Positions 16,782 to 25,594 of a stretch of 64,000 nt of DNA are shown here, piece by piece. Within the stretch, counting starts at the first letter, position 1; each line of letters begins with the position of its first letter. Under the pieces are notes generated by a model. It was not told the origin of the DNA. It did not search any database and saw only the letters and a program-made list of their open reading frames with translations. The stretch covers positions 682,001-746,000 of the forward strand of contig NZ_VCNL01000002.1 in assembly GCF_007671685.1 (NCBI RefSeq), in the 5' to 3' direction. The DNA is from Halorubrum salsamenti. GTDB lineage: Archaea > Halobacteriota > Halobacteria > Halobacteriales > Haloferacaceae. The position numbers and the translations under genes are program-made.

Positions 16782-17534
16782 TTAGACCGCGACTTTCGTC
16801 TGTAGTTCGTCCGCGCGCTCCTCGATGGAGTCGATCGCGCGGAGCAGCAGTTCCTCGACGTCGAACGAGCCGTCCGTCTCGATGTGGAACACGAACGCGC
16901 CGGGGACATCCTCGACGCTGACTTCCTTCCCGGGGAACCGCTCCGAGAGGTCGTTGTCGAACTCGTCGGTGAGCTCGATCTCCCCGTCAGGCGTCTCGAT
17001 GACGCCGCGGAGGATCCGGGGCTCGTCGTCGTCGAACTCGCCGAGGTCGCCCTCGACGGAGACGCGCTGAAGGTGACGATAACCGACGGAGACACCGCCC
17101 TGATGTTTGGCGTGCTCCTTGCCGGTATCGAGCACCGCGTCGGCCTCGAACTCCAACCGCTGTCCCTCCTTCAGCTCGATGATCGGGATGTTGTCGTCGG
17201 CGACCTCGACGAGCGGGTCCGCGCACTCGATGTCGCCGGAGTACGCCGTCGCCGGTCCTTCGACGTCGAGCGCGAGGGTGACCTCGTCGCCGAGTTCGAA
17301 GTCGTCGAGCGGCGTCTTCAGGGGCACGAGCCCCAGCCGAAGTCCGATCATCTCGTCGAACATGACGGAGGAGTTCTCGACGAACCGAACGGTGTCGATC
17401 GAGAACGTCGGGACGTCGGCGATCATCGCGCGGCGGATGCCGTTGGCGAACGCCGGCGTGAGCCCGCGGATCAGTACCCGCGCGCTGCGATCGTCCCGTT
17501 CGACGTACTGGACGTCGAAGTCGTCTTCCGTCAT
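16782..17534 (-). CDS. rpoD: DNA-directed RNA polymerase subunit D (Rpb3/alpha homologue)
   Basis: 250-residue assembly-platform subunit pairing with RpoL. N-terminal dimerisation part [33 protein letters not shown] is highly conserved. The central insertion domain binds 4Fe-4S clusters in some archaea (Sulfolobus); here the whole protein contains a single Cys (DIECADP), so no cluster can form. ATG 17534 overlaps the end of the S11 upstream spacer by one base from its stop. The gene is followed by tRNA-Leu. Confidence 0.96.
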   Translation of the reverse strand: MTEDDFDVQYVERDDRSARVLIRGLTPAFANGIRRAMIADVPTFSIDTVRFVENSSVMFDEMIGLRLGLVPLKTPLDDFELGDEVTLALDVEGPATAYSGDIECADPLVEVADDNIPIIELKEGQRLEFEADAVLDTGKEHAKHQGGVSVGYRHLQRVSVEGDLGEFDDDEPRILRGVIETPDGEIELTDEFDNDLSERFPGKEVSVEDVPGAFVFHIETDGSFDVEELLLRAIDSIEERADELQTKVAV

Positions 17535-17535
17535 G

Positions 17536-17925
17536 TCAGACTCGCTTGTTCTTGGGCGCCTTCGTCCCGTCGTGCGGGATGGGCGTGACGTCCTCGATCC
17601 GGCCGATCTCGACGCCCGCACGCGAAAGCGCGCGGATCGTCGCCTGCGCACCGGGACCGGTGGACTTGTTGAGGTTGCCGCCGGGGCCGCGCACGCGAAC
17701 GTGCACGCCCTCCAGGCCGGCGTCCTTGACGCGCTCGGCGACGACCTCCGCCATCTGCATGGCGGCGTACGGCGACGCCTCGTCGCGGTTCTGCTTCACC
17801 ACGGTGCCGCCGGACGACTTGGCGATCGTCTCGGCGCCCGTCTCGTCCGTGACCGTGATGAGCGTGTTGTTGAACGACGCGTACACGTGGGCGATGCCCC
17901 ACTTTCCGTCCTCGGATTCACTCAT
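17536..17925 (-). CDS. rps11: 30S ribosomal protein S11
   Basis: 129 residues. Signature [41 protein letters not shown] and the invariant C-terminal [17 protein letters not shown] that contacts the decoding platform. Encoded just before rpoD, one base apart, and six bases after rps4: the usual archaeal S13-S4-S11-D order. Confidence 0.97.
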   Translation of the reverse strand: MSESEDGKWGIAHVYASFNNTLITVTDETGAETIAKSSGGTVVKQNRDEASPYAAMQMAEVVAERVKDAGLEGVHVRVRGPGGNLNKSTGPGAQATIRALSRAGVEIGRIEDVTPIPHDGTKAPKNKRV

Positions 17926-17931
17926 GGTTGG

Positions 17932-18459
17932 TTACTCCTGTGACTCCGCGCGCTCGGGGTGGAGATCGTCCGCGAGCGGGCTGTTCTCGTCGAAGGCGAT
18001 GGCGCCTTCGTCGTCCACATCGACCTTCACCGACGGGCGCGTGACGCGGGCGCCGTTGACGGTGATGTGGCCGTGAACGATGAACTGGCGGGCCTGCTGG
18101 GTCGAGGACGCGAACCCCTGCCGGTAGGCGACCGTCTGGAGACGGCGCTCGAGCAGGTCGGTCACGTCCAGCGAGAGGACCGCGGAGATGTCGTCGTTGT
18201 CGCCGAGGATGCCGATGCGGCGGAGCCGTGCGACGAACTCCGCGCCGGCCTCCTGTGCGGCGTCGACGTCGCCCTGCGCCTCGCCGAGCAGGCGACGCGC
18301 CTCGCGTCGCATGCTGCGAAGCTCGGACTGGGCGCGCCAGAACTCCTCTTTGTTCTTGAGACCGTACCGCGAGAGGAGATCGGACTCCTCGGCGATGCGC
18401 TCGCCCTGGTACGGGTGGTTCGGCGTCTCGTAGCCCTTCGTGTTCTTGCCGGTGCTCAT
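17932..18459 (-). CDS. rps4: 30S ribosomal protein S4
   Basis: 175 residues. Primary 16S-binding protein with an S4 RNA-binding domain at the C-terminal half ([44 protein letters not shown]). N-terminal [22 protein letters not shown] is typical of archaeal S4. Start overlaps the S13 stop by four bases. Confidence 0.97.
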   Translation of the reverse strand: MSTGKNTKGYETPNHPYQGERIAEESDLLSRYGLKNKEEFWRAQSELRSMRREARRLLGEAQGDVDAAQEAGAEFVARLRRIGILGDNDDISAVLSLDVTDLLERRLQTVAYRQGFASSTQQARQFIVHGHITVNGARVTRPSVKVDVDDEGAIAFDENSPLADDLHPERAESQE

Positions 18460-18977
18460 TCCTCGTCACCCGCTGCTTCTTCTTCCGCCATCTCCTCGCG
18501 GATCTCCTCGACGTTGACCCCGATGGTCCCCTCCGAGCGACCCGTGGACTTCGTGCGCTGACCGCGTACCTTCTGGCCGCGCTTGTGGCGAACGCCCTTG
18601 TACGATTCGATGATCTTCATCCGGTTGATGTCGTGGCGACGTTTCTCGTTGACGTCGGTGCCGACGAGGTGCGTCGTCTCTCCGGAGTAGAAGTCGTTCT
18701 GTCTGTTCGTCATCCACGACGGGACGTGGTCTTCGAGGTTCTCGGCGATGTCGACCACCGCGTCGAGGTCATCCTCGTCGAGGAGTCCGAACGTGGCGTT
18801 CTTGTCCACGTCGGCCTTCTCGGCGACCAGCCGCGCCGTGCGCGTGCCGATGCCGTCGAGTTCGGACAGGCTTCGCTCGACCGTCTTCGTCCCGTCGAGG
18901 TCCGCGCCCCCGATCCGGACGAAGTACTGGAGGTCTTCCTCCTCCGGCGAGTCGTCCTGTGATTCTTCCGTGCTCAT
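18456..18977 (-). CDS. rps13: 30S ribosomal protein S13
   Basis: 173 residues with an acidic lead of about 15 residues. Core: [38 protein letters not shown] (helix-two-turns-helix) and the basic tail [25 protein letters not shown] that contacts tRNA and forms the bridge to the large subunit. First protein gene of the block; tRNA-Ser lies 58 bases upstream on the same strand. Confidence 0.97.
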   Translation of the reverse strand: MSTEESQDDSPEEEDLQYFVRIGGADLDGTKTVERSLSELDGIGTRTARLVAEKADVDKNATFGLLDEDDLDAVVDIAENLEDHVPSWMTNRQNDFYSGETTHLVGTDVNEKRRHDINRMKIIESYKGVRHKRGQKVRGQRTKSTGRSEGTIGVNVEEIREEMAEEEAAGDEE

Positions 18978-19034
18978 GTGTTGGTTGTGGTGAGCCCTAC
19001 CGGCGCGAATCCGGCGGTGCTCGGTCCGTTCGAG

Positions 19035-19120
19035 CGTTGCGGCGGGGATTCGAACCCCGGAGGCAGTGACGCCACAGAGTTAGCAACCCTGCGCCTTGGG
19101 CCAGGCTTGGCTACCGCAAC
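19035..19120 (-). tRNA. tRNA-Ser (anticodon GCT)
   Basis: 86-base class II tRNA. Acceptor GTTGCGG/CCGCAAC with discriminator G; D arm GCCAAGCCTGGCCCAAGGC; anticodon stem CAGGG/CTCTG with loop TTGCTAA, so GCT reads AGC/AGU; long variable arm GGCGTCACTGCCTCC; T arm CGGGG-TTCGAAT-CCCCG. No intron. Lies directly upstream of rps13 on the same strand. Confidence 0.94.
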
Positions 19121-19197
19121 TCGCGTCGTATCATCGCCCTCGTGGACTCGGGACCCGGCGCCCCTGCAGTTCGTGCATCCGTATGGTCCCCCTTTCG

Positions 19198-19208
19198 GTA
19201 CTTAAACA
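19198..19208 (-). promoter_or_regulatory. Likely promoter of the tRNA-Ser/S13 block
   Basis: On the minus strand the bases read GTTTAAGTACC, an AT-rich TATA-like box about 80 bases upstream of the tRNA-Ser 5' end. The 386-base gap 18978-19364 otherwise holds only tRNA-Ser and, at about 19330-19340, a GTTTAGT box serving the dehydrogenase on the other strand. Confidence 0.45.
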
Positions 19209-19364
19209 TCACGAAAGGCTCGGGACGGATGCGCCCGATTCACACCGGTGTGAGGGCTTGTCACGGAAGAACGAGCATTCGCCGAGGGCGGCAACGGGAA
19301 TCCCGCGTGGTCCGGCGGTTCCGTTTGGCGTACTGTTTAGTGGGTGCCGCGGCTGGATCCTCCC

Positions 19365-20405
19365 ATGAAGGCCGTCCAGTTCGACGCCCACGGCGACCGC
19401 GACGTGATCGAGTACGGCGAGTTCCCGGACCCGGAACCCGACCGCGGCGAGGTCCTCGTCGACGTCAAGGCGGGCGCGCTGAACCACCTCGACATCTGGA
19501 CGCGTCGCGGGATGCCGGGCATCGACCTGGAGATGCCCCACATCCCCGGCAGCGACGCGGCCGGCGTCGTCGAAGCCGTCGGGGAGGGCGTGACGCGCTT
19601 CGAACCCGGCGACCGCGTCGCCGTGAGCGCCGGCGTCTCCTGCGGCGAGTGCGAGTTCTGCCGGCACGGCGAGGAGTCGCTCTGCCCGTCGTTCCACATC
19701 ATCGGCGAGCACGTCCGCGGCGTCCACGCCGAGCGCGCGGCCGTGCCCGCGGAGAACCTCGTGCCGGTCCCCTCGGGCGTCGACTGGGAGGTCGCGGGCT
19801 CCGCCTCGCTCGTCTTCCAGACCGCGTGGCGGATGCTCCAGACCCGCGCCGACATCGAGGCCGGCGAGAAGGTGCTCGTCCTCGGCGCCTCCGGCGGCGT
19901 CGGCCACGCGGCCGTCCAGATCGCCGACCACGCGGGCTGTGAGGTGTTCGCGACCGCCTCCACCGAGGAGAAGCTCTCCCACGCCGAGGCGTGCGGCGCC
20001 GACCACGTCATCGACTACGAGACGAACGACTTCGCCGAGGAGATCGCCGAGCTGACCGGGCGACGCGGCGTCGACGTCGTCGTCGATCACATCGGCGAGG
20101 CCACGTACCCCGACTCGCTGAAGTCGATGGCGAAGGGCGGTCGGCTCGTCACCTGTGGCGCGACGACCGGGCCGAACCCCGACGCCGGACTCAACCGGAT
20201 CTTCTGGAACCAGCTGTCCGTGATCGGCTCGACGATGGCGACGCCCGGCGAGGTCGACGACGTGCTGGAGCTCGTCTGGGACGGCACGTTCGAGCCGCAC
20301 GTCCGCGACACACTGCCGATGAGCGAGGCCGCCCGCGCACACGAGATGATCGAGAACCGTGAGGGCTTTGGCAAGGTGGTCGTAAAACCCGACAGTGAGC
20401 TCTGA
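19365..20405 (+). CDS. Zinc-binding alcohol dehydrogenase / quinone reductase-like MDR protein
   Basis: 346 residues from ATG 19365 (MKAVQFDAHGDRDVIEY). GroES-like domain followed by the Rossmann domain with LGASGGVGHAAVQIADHAG. A structural zinc loop CGECEFCRHGEESLC is complete, but the first catalytic zinc ligand of classical ADHs (Cys) is replaced in the segment GALNHLDIWTRRG, placing it with the Zn-containing quinone-reductase-like branch that is common in haloarchaea. Substrate unknown; NAD(P)H-linked oxidoreductase is safe. The downstream membrane-protein gene overlaps its last 11 bases. Confidence 0.88.
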   Translation: MKAVQFDAHGDRDVIEYGEFPDPEPDRGEVLVDVKAGALNHLDIWTRRGMPGIDLEMPHIPGSDAAGVVEAVGEGVTRFEPGDRVAVSAGVSCGECEFCRHGEESLCPSFHIIGEHVRGVHAERAAVPAENLVPVPSGVDWEVAGSASLVFQTAWRMLQTRADIEAGEKVLVLGASGGVGHAAVQIADHAGCEVFATASTEEKLSHAEACGADHVIDYETNDFAEEIAELTGRRGVDVVVDHIGEATYPDSLKSMAKGGRLVTCGATTGPNPDAGLNRIFWNQLSVIGSTMATPGEVDDVLELVWDGTFEPHVRDTLPMSEAARAHEMIENREGFGKVVVKPDSEL

Positions 20406-20766
20406 AGCCGACGGCGACACGGGCGAGAGCACGGACGGCGGCTACGTCCACGTGCCCGGCGAGGTCAGCGACGGCGGGGGCGACCACGGCGGTGAGAGCG
20501 ACGGAACCGGCCGGAGAGCGTCCGATCCGGCGCCCGCCGCGTCCGAGCCCGAGGCCGACGGCTTCGGCCGGAAGGGGTGGGCGCTGACGGCGGTGCTTTT
20601 CACCTGTATCCTCGTCATCCCCGGGATCATCTACGTGTACCCGTACGCGGCGGGCGCGCTCGGGTTCTCGTTTTTCGCGACGTACCTCGCCTTACCGCTC
20701 GTCCCGGCCGTCCTGCTCGGCGCGGTCGCGGTCTGGTCGATGACCGCGGCGACGCGGGATCAGTAG
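20395..20766 (+). CDS. Hypothetical membrane protein with acidic N-terminus
   Basis: 123 residues from GTG 20395, overlapping the dehydrogenase stop by 11 bases. The first 55 residues are polar, Gly/Asp/Ser-rich and probably cytoplasmic and disordered. Two membrane helices follow: WALTAVLFTCILVIPGIIYVYP and FFATYLALPLVPAVLLGAVAVWSM. No motif recognised. The overlap suggests co-transcription with the dehydrogenase, which may be chance. Confidence 0.75.
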   Translation: MSSEADGDTGESTDGGYVHVPGEVSDGGGDHGGESDGTGRRASDPAPAASEPEADGFGRKGWALTAVLFTCILVIPGIIYVYPYAAGALGFSFFATYLALPLVPAVLLGAVAVWSMTAATRDQ

Positions 20767-20874
20767 GGACGCTTCGACGCTCGGCGGCGCCTCGTCGGAA
20801 CCTCGCCGACGCGCTTCCTCGCTTGCCGCGCGCCGAACGACAACCGTTTTGAACGACACCCGCGCAGTAGCGAT

Positions 20875-21453
20875 ATGTTGATCACCGTCTCCGGCCCGCC
20901 GGGAAGCGGGAAGAGCACGAACGCCGCGGGGCTCGCCGATCGGCTCGGGCTCGATCACGTCTCCGGCGGGGACATCTTCCGCGAGATGGCGGCCGAACGC
21001 GACATGACTCCCGTCGAGTTCAACGAGTTCGCGGAGGAGGACCCCCAGATCGACCGAGACCTGGACGGTCGACTCCACGAGATCGCCACGACCCGCGACG
21101 ACCTCGTGTTGGAGTCGCGGCTCGCCGGCTGGCTCTCGGCGGACCACGCCGACTTCCGGTTCTGGTTCGACGCTCCCGTGTCGATCCGCGCCGAGCGCAT
21201 CGCCGAGCGCGAGGCGAAGCCCGTCGACCGCGCGAAGGCCGAGACCGAGCGCCGCGAGGCCTCAGAGAAGAAGCGCTACCGCGAGTACTACGACATCGAC
21301 ATCGACGACCTCTCGATCTACGACGCCGCGTACAACACCGCCCGGTGGGGACCGGAGCCGTTCATCGACGTCCTCGTCGCGACCATCGACGCGTACGACC
21401 CCGCGACCGACGAGGGAAAGGCACCGATCGAGGGCGTGAGCTACGACTTCTGA
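20875..21453 (+). CDS. cmk: Cytidylate kinase (archaeal type)
   Basis: 192 residues. Phosphorylates CMP/dCMP for pyrimidine nucleotide supply. P-loop GPPGSGKST at residues 7-15, then [14 protein letters not shown] (substrate helix), [12 protein letters not shown] and the lid segment [19 protein letters not shown]. This archaeal CMK is normally followed by cbf5, as here (41 bases away). Start ATG 20875. Confidence 0.94.
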   Translation: MLITVSGPPGSGKSTNAAGLADRLGLDHVSGGDIFREMAAERDMTPVEFNEFAEEDPQIDRDLDGRLHEIATTRDDLVLESRLAGWLSADHADFRFWFDAPVSIRAERIAEREAKPVDRAKAETERREASEKKRYREYYDIDIDDLSIYDAAYNTARWGPEPFIDVLVATIDAYDPATDEGKAPIEGVSYDF

Positions 21454-21493
21454 CCGCTGAATCCACACTCCCCACACTCCACACAACCCCCGC

Positions 21494-22498
21494 ATGACCC
21501 GACACTCCGACGACACCGATCCGGGCGACGACTCCGCCGCCGATCTCAGTGACGACCCCCTCCGAGCCCCGCCCGGCGAGCGCTCGGTCCCGGAGCTGCT
21601 CAGGTTCGGCGTCGTCAACGTCGACAAGCCCGCGGGCCCCTCCTCCCACCAGCTCTCCGCGTGGGTGCGCGACGCGATCATCGAGACGCTGGCGAATCTG
21701 GACCCCGAGGGTCCCGCGATCGGCGGGGTCGCGCACGCGGGAACGCTCGATCCGAAGGTCACCGGCTGTCTCCCGACGCTGACCGGCGACGCGACCCGCG
21801 CTGCACAGGTCTTCTTGGAGGGGAGCAAGGAGTACGTCTCGGTGTTGGAGCTTCACGGGTCGCCCCCTGCGGACTTCCGCGACGTGATCGCCGAGTTCGA
21901 GGCGGAGATCTACCAGAAGCCGCCGCGCAAGAGCGCGGTGACCCGCCGGCTCCGGACCCGCACGATCCACGACCTCGACGTGCTGGAGGTCGACGGCCGG
22001 CAGGCCCTCATCCGAATCCGGTGTGAGTCCGGGACGTACGTCCGGAAGCTGTGTCACGACATCGGTCTCGCGACGGGCGTCGGCGCGCACATGGGCCACC
22101 TCCGCCGGACCGCCACCGACCCGTTCGACGACCGCGATCTGCATCCCTTACAGGACCTCTTCGACGCGCTCGCGTGGGCCGAGGAGGGCGACGACGCGCT
22201 CCTCCGCGAGGTCGTCCGCCCCGCCGAGGACGCGCTGGTCCACCTGCCGTCGGTGACGATCGCGCCCTCCGCCGCGCGCAACGTGGCTACCGGCGCGCCA
22301 GTCTACGCCCCCGGCGTCATCGACGTGGACGGTGTCGACACCGACGAGAGTCCGGGCGAGAACGGTGACGAGAGCGACGACCCCCCGCTCGTCGCCTGCC
22401 ACACCCCCGACGGCGCTGCGGTCTGTCTCGGCCGGCTGGTCGGCGATCCGGACGCCGAGTCCGGCGTCGTCGTCTCGCTGGAGCGCGTCCTCGTCTGA
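21494..22498 (+). CDS. cbf5: tRNA/rRNA pseudouridine synthase Cbf5 (TruB family)
   Basis: 334 residues. Catalytic subunit of archaeal H/ACA RNPs, also able to make tRNA Psi55. Catalytic motif AHAGTLDPKVTGCLP holds the essential Asp; RRLRTRTIHDLDVLEVDGRQALIRIRCESGTYVRKLCHDIG is the TruB domain; the final part (VTIAPSAARNVATGAPVYAPGV...) is a PUA domain interrupted by an acidic insert. An acidic lead of about 35 residues precedes the conserved RFGVVNVDKPAGPSSHQ. Works with L7Ae (1730-2092). Confidence 0.95.
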   Translation: MTRHSDDTDPGDDSAADLSDDPLRAPPGERSVPELLRFGVVNVDKPAGPSSHQLSAWVRDAIIETLANLDPEGPAIGGVAHAGTLDPKVTGCLPTLTGDATRAAQVFLEGSKEYVSVLELHGSPPADFRDVIAEFEAEIYQKPPRKSAVTRRLRTRTIHDLDVLEVDGRQALIRIRCESGTYVRKLCHDIGLATGVGAHMGHLRRTATDPFDDRDLHPLQDLFDALAWAEEGDDALLREVVRPAEDALVHLPSVTIAPSAARNVATGAPVYAPGVIDVDGVDTDESPGENGDESDDPPLVACHTPDGAAVCLGRLVGDPDAESGVVVSLERVLV

Positions 22499-22573
22499 GG
22501 CCGTCGTGGTCGGCGGACGAGGAGTGAAACGAAGTCCTTAATTACCGGACTCTCGTTTTTTCGGATGCAGACA

Positions 22574-22644
22574 GGGACCGTGGGGTAGTGGTATCCTATG
22601 CGGATGGGGTCCGTATGACCTGAGTTCGACTCTCAGCGGTCCCA
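22574..22644 (+). tRNA. tRNA-Pro (anticodon GGG)
   Basis: 71-base tRNA. Acceptor GGGACCG/CGGTCCC with discriminator A; D arm GGGTAGTGGTATCC; anticodon stem TGCGG/CCGTA with loop ATGGGGT, so GGG reads CCC/CCU; T arm CTGAG-TTCGACT-CTCAG. No intron. An AT-rich CTTAATTA at about 22537 is a plausible promoter. Confidence 0.93.
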
Positions 22645-22836
22645 TGCGAATTCTCACACGATCTGCCCGAAATTAGCCAGCTTCGCTGCTATTGCGTCGA
22701 TATAGCGTGACGTGTCCTGTCCGGCCCACCGGCCAGTCACGCTCGTCGGAGATACAGGGAGATCTCGAGCGTTTCAGCGTTTCTCCCGAATGTCTATGGG
22801 AAACACCGTTAGGTGCGTTCAACCCGTAGAAGGAGT

Positions 22837-23937
22837 ATGTCCGTTCGTTCCCGACCAGCGGCCGTTGCCGCGTGTGCCCTGTTTGCGACGCTCGTCGCGA
22901 GACCGGTCGCGGCCCACGTCGATTACGTCACCGAAGACACGGGGGACCCGCTCGACGCGGTGGCGTTCGCCGTCGGGGTGCTGTCGGAGCCGCTGAACGC
23001 CGCGGTGTTTACGGGCGCCGGTCTCGTCACGGCCGTCGGGATCGCCGTGTATCTCTGGGTACGACCGACGATCACCGACGTGGTCGTCCTCCGCCAGACG
23101 CTCGCCGGCTACGCCGACCTCGTCCCGTGGATACTGCGACTCGCCATCGGTCTCCCACTCGTCGGCGCCGGGTTTCAGGGGTACCTGTTCGCGCCGACGC
23201 TCGCGTTCGACACCGGGTCGAGCCCGTTCCTCCGGGTGCTGTTCATCGGGATCGGTTTCTTCGTCCTCTTCGGGCTCGCGACGCGGATCGCCGCGACGGT
23301 CGGGCTAATAACGTACGCGTGGGTCCTCCTCGCGGTCGATCCCGCCGTCGTCATCGCGATGGAGTACGTCCCGGTGCTGATCGCGCTCGTGATGGTTGGC
23401 GGCGGTCGGCCGAGCGCCGACGACATCCTGTTAGCGGTCGCGAGCACACCGGGGTCGTACTACGGTCGGGTCGACCCCGTCCACCACCTGAAGTCGTTCC
23501 TCGACGCGTCGACGGGCTCACTGCGCCGGTACGTCCCGACGATCCTCCGCGTCGGGATGGGCGTCACGTTCGTGTATCTCGGGCTCATCGAGAAGCTCGC
23601 AGACCCCGGCAGGGCGCTGCTCGTCGTCGAGAAGTACGACCTCACGTCGGTCGTCCCCGTCGATCCGGGACTGTGGGTCGTCGGCGCCGGCGTGACGGAA
23701 ATAGCGGTCGGTGTGGCGCTGATCGCCGGGTTCTTCACCCGCGGCGCGGCCGCGCTCTCGTTCGTGTTGTTCACGACGACGCTGTTCGGTCTCCCGGACG
23801 ACCCCGTCCTCGCCCACGTCGCGCTGTTCGGAATGGCGTCGGCCGTCTTCACGCTGGGGTCCGGCCCGCTCTCGTTCGACCGCTTGGTCGGCCGTCCAGC
23901 GCTCGACGGCGACGAATCGGCCATTGCGGCCGACTGA
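22837..23937 (+). CDS. DoxX-like membrane protein
   Basis: 366 residues from ATG 22837, which has a Shine-Dalgarno-like AGGAG five bases upstream. An export signal (ACALFATLVARPVAAHVDY) precedes at least eight hydrophobic helices. Two DoxX-type halves can be made out: GLPLVGAGFQGYLFAPTLAFDTGSSPFLRVLFIGIGFFVLFGLATRIAATVGL and VGMGVTFVYLGLIEKLADPGRALLVVEKYD ... TEIAVGVALIAGFFTRGAA. DoxX relatives support respiratory quinone reactions or redox stress defence; the actual role here is unknown. Confidence 0.8.
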   Translation: MSVRSRPAAVAACALFATLVARPVAAHVDYVTEDTGDPLDAVAFAVGVLSEPLNAAVFTGAGLVTAVGIAVYLWVRPTITDVVVLRQTLAGYADLVPWILRLAIGLPLVGAGFQGYLFAPTLAFDTGSSPFLRVLFIGIGFFVLFGLATRIAATVGLITYAWVLLAVDPAVVIAMEYVPVLIALVMVGGGRPSADDILLAVASTPGSYYGRVDPVHHLKSFLDASTGSLRRYVPTILRVGMGVTFVYLGLIEKLADPGRALLVVEKYDLTSVVPVDPGLWVVGAGVTEIAVGVALIAGFFTRGAAALSFVLFTTTLFGLPDDPVLAHVALFGMASAVFTLGSGPLSFDRLVGRPALDGDESAIAAD

Positions 23938-24065
23938 GGGATCGAAGGCGGTGACACGTCGGAGCGACTCGACGACGGCGTCACCAACGCGCACGGCCGG
24001 ACCGCCGAGCGCCTGCAACGAGTGGCTCCGCAACCACTAAACGCGGCTCGCTCTTTGCACCGGTA

Positions 24066-25550
24066 ATGGCCGACTGGACCGAAAAGTACCGCCCGAGCAC
24101 CCTCTCTGAGGTCCGCGGCAACGACAAGGCCCGCGACGCGTTCGCGGACTGGGCGCGCTCGTGGGACGATCACCGCGAGGCCGTCGTCCTCCACGGGAGC
24201 CCGGGCGTCGGGAAGACGAGCGCGGCCCACGCGCTCGCGAACGACATGGGGTGGGAGACGGTCGAGCTGAACGCCTCCGACCAGCGCACCGCCGACGTCA
24301 TCGAGCGCTTCGCGGGCCGGGCCGCCCGCAACGCCACTCTCGGCGGGAGCGCGGCCGGGGGCGGCGCGGCCGGCGGCGACACGGCCTCGCGCCAGCTCGT
24401 TATCCTCGATGAGGCCGACAACATTCACGGCAACTACGACCGCGGCGGGGCCTCGGCGATCACGAAGCTGGTCAAGGAGTCGGGCCAGCCCATCGTCCTG
24501 ATCGCCAACGACTACTACGACATGGCGCGCGGGCTCCGGGACGCCACCCAGGAGATCGAGTTCCGCGACGTCTCCGCTCGCTCCATCGTCCCCGTCCTCC
24601 GCGACGTCTGCCGGAAGGAGGGGATCGAGTTCGAGTCGGACGCGCTCGAACGGATCGCGGAGCGCAACCGCGGCGACTTGCGCGGCGCGATCAACGACCT
24701 GCAGGCCGCCACGGAAGGCCGCGACTCGATCGCGGTCGAGGACGTGGTCACCGGCGACCGCGACAAGGCGCTCGGGTTGTTCCCGTTCCTCGACGCGGTC
24801 CTCAAGGAGGAGTCGGCAGAGGAGGCACTCCAGTCGGCGTACGCGGTCGACGAGACCCCCGACGACCTCACCAAATGGATCGAGAACAACGTCCTCGACG
24901 TGTACGACCCGATGGAGTCGGTCCGCGCGTACGACTTCCTCGCGAACGCCGACGTGTGGCTCGGGCGCGTCCGGGCCACCCAGAACTACACCTACTGGCG
25001 CTACGCCACCGACAACGCGGCCGCCGGCGTCGCCGCCGCGCGTGACGGCGAAAAGGGGGGGTGGACGCGCTACGGCCGTCCGCAGTTCTGGAGTTCCTCC
25101 GACGCGACTGCGGATGAGCTGGTCGGGAAGATCGCCGCCGAAAGCGGGTGCAGCGTCGCGACAGCGCGCCGTGAGGTGCTCCCGTTCCTGCAGGCGGTCA
25201 CCCACCACTGCAAGCCCCGCGAGCTGACGGTCGCGATGGCGGCCGCCTACGACCTCGACGAGGCTGGCGTCGCCTTCGTCACCGGGTCCGGCGAGTCGAC
25301 GAACAAGGTGGCGTCGGTCGTCGAGGACGCGCAAGCGCTCCGCGACGAGCGGATGGAGGACCACGCCGAGGGGGCCTTCGCCGGCGGCCGCCGCGCGGCG
25401 GACGAGACCGACCCGTCGGACGCCGGAGCCCCAGACGGGACGACAGCCGGTGCGGACGAGAACGACGGGAACGGCGAAGACGACGAGGGCGACGAGGACG
25501 ACGACGCTGGCGGCGACGACGGACAGGCGGGGCTGAGCGACTTCGTCTGA
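24066..25550 (+). CDS. rfcL: Replication factor C large subunit
   Basis: Clamp-loader large subunit (494 aa) that opens and loads PCNA. AAA+ domain: WTEKYRPSTLSEVRGN, Walker A GSPGVGKTS, Walker B VILDEADNIHG, sensor region NDYYDMARGLR. RfcL-type C-terminal collar, then an acidic tail rich in Asp/Gly ending QAGLSDFV, a PIP-box-like peptide (Q-x2-L-x2-F) expected to bind PCNA. The Gly/Ala run at about residues 93-107 is an unusual insertion between Walker A and B. Confidence 0.95.
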   Translation: MADWTEKYRPSTLSEVRGNDKARDAFADWARSWDDHREAVVLHGSPGVGKTSAAHALANDMGWETVELNASDQRTADVIERFAGRAARNATLGGSAAGGGAAGGDTASRQLVILDEADNIHGNYDRGGASAITKLVKESGQPIVLIANDYYDMARGLRDATQEIEFRDVSARSIVPVLRDVCRKEGIEFESDALERIAERNRGDLRGAINDLQAATEGRDSIAVEDVVTGDRDKALGLFPFLDAVLKEESAEEALQSAYAVDETPDDLTKWIENNVLDVYDPMESVRAYDFLANADVWLGRVRATQNYTYWRYATDNAAAGVAAARDGEKGGWTRYGRPQFWSSSDATADELVGKIAAESGCSVATARREVLPFLQAVTHHCKPRELTVAMAAAYDLDEAGVAFVTGSGESTNKVASVVEDAQALRDERMEDHAEGAFAGGRRAADETDPSDAGAPDGTTAGADENDGNGEDDEGDEDDDAGGDDGQAGLSDFV

Positions 25551-25594
25551 AGGGAGACGGCCGTCGGATCAGCCCGTACGATCCCCCGCAGCGC

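Noticed and set aside
23460-25364. 634-codon minus-strand frame opposite rfcL
   Set aside because: Shadow of rfcL and the DoxX gene; no domain seen.
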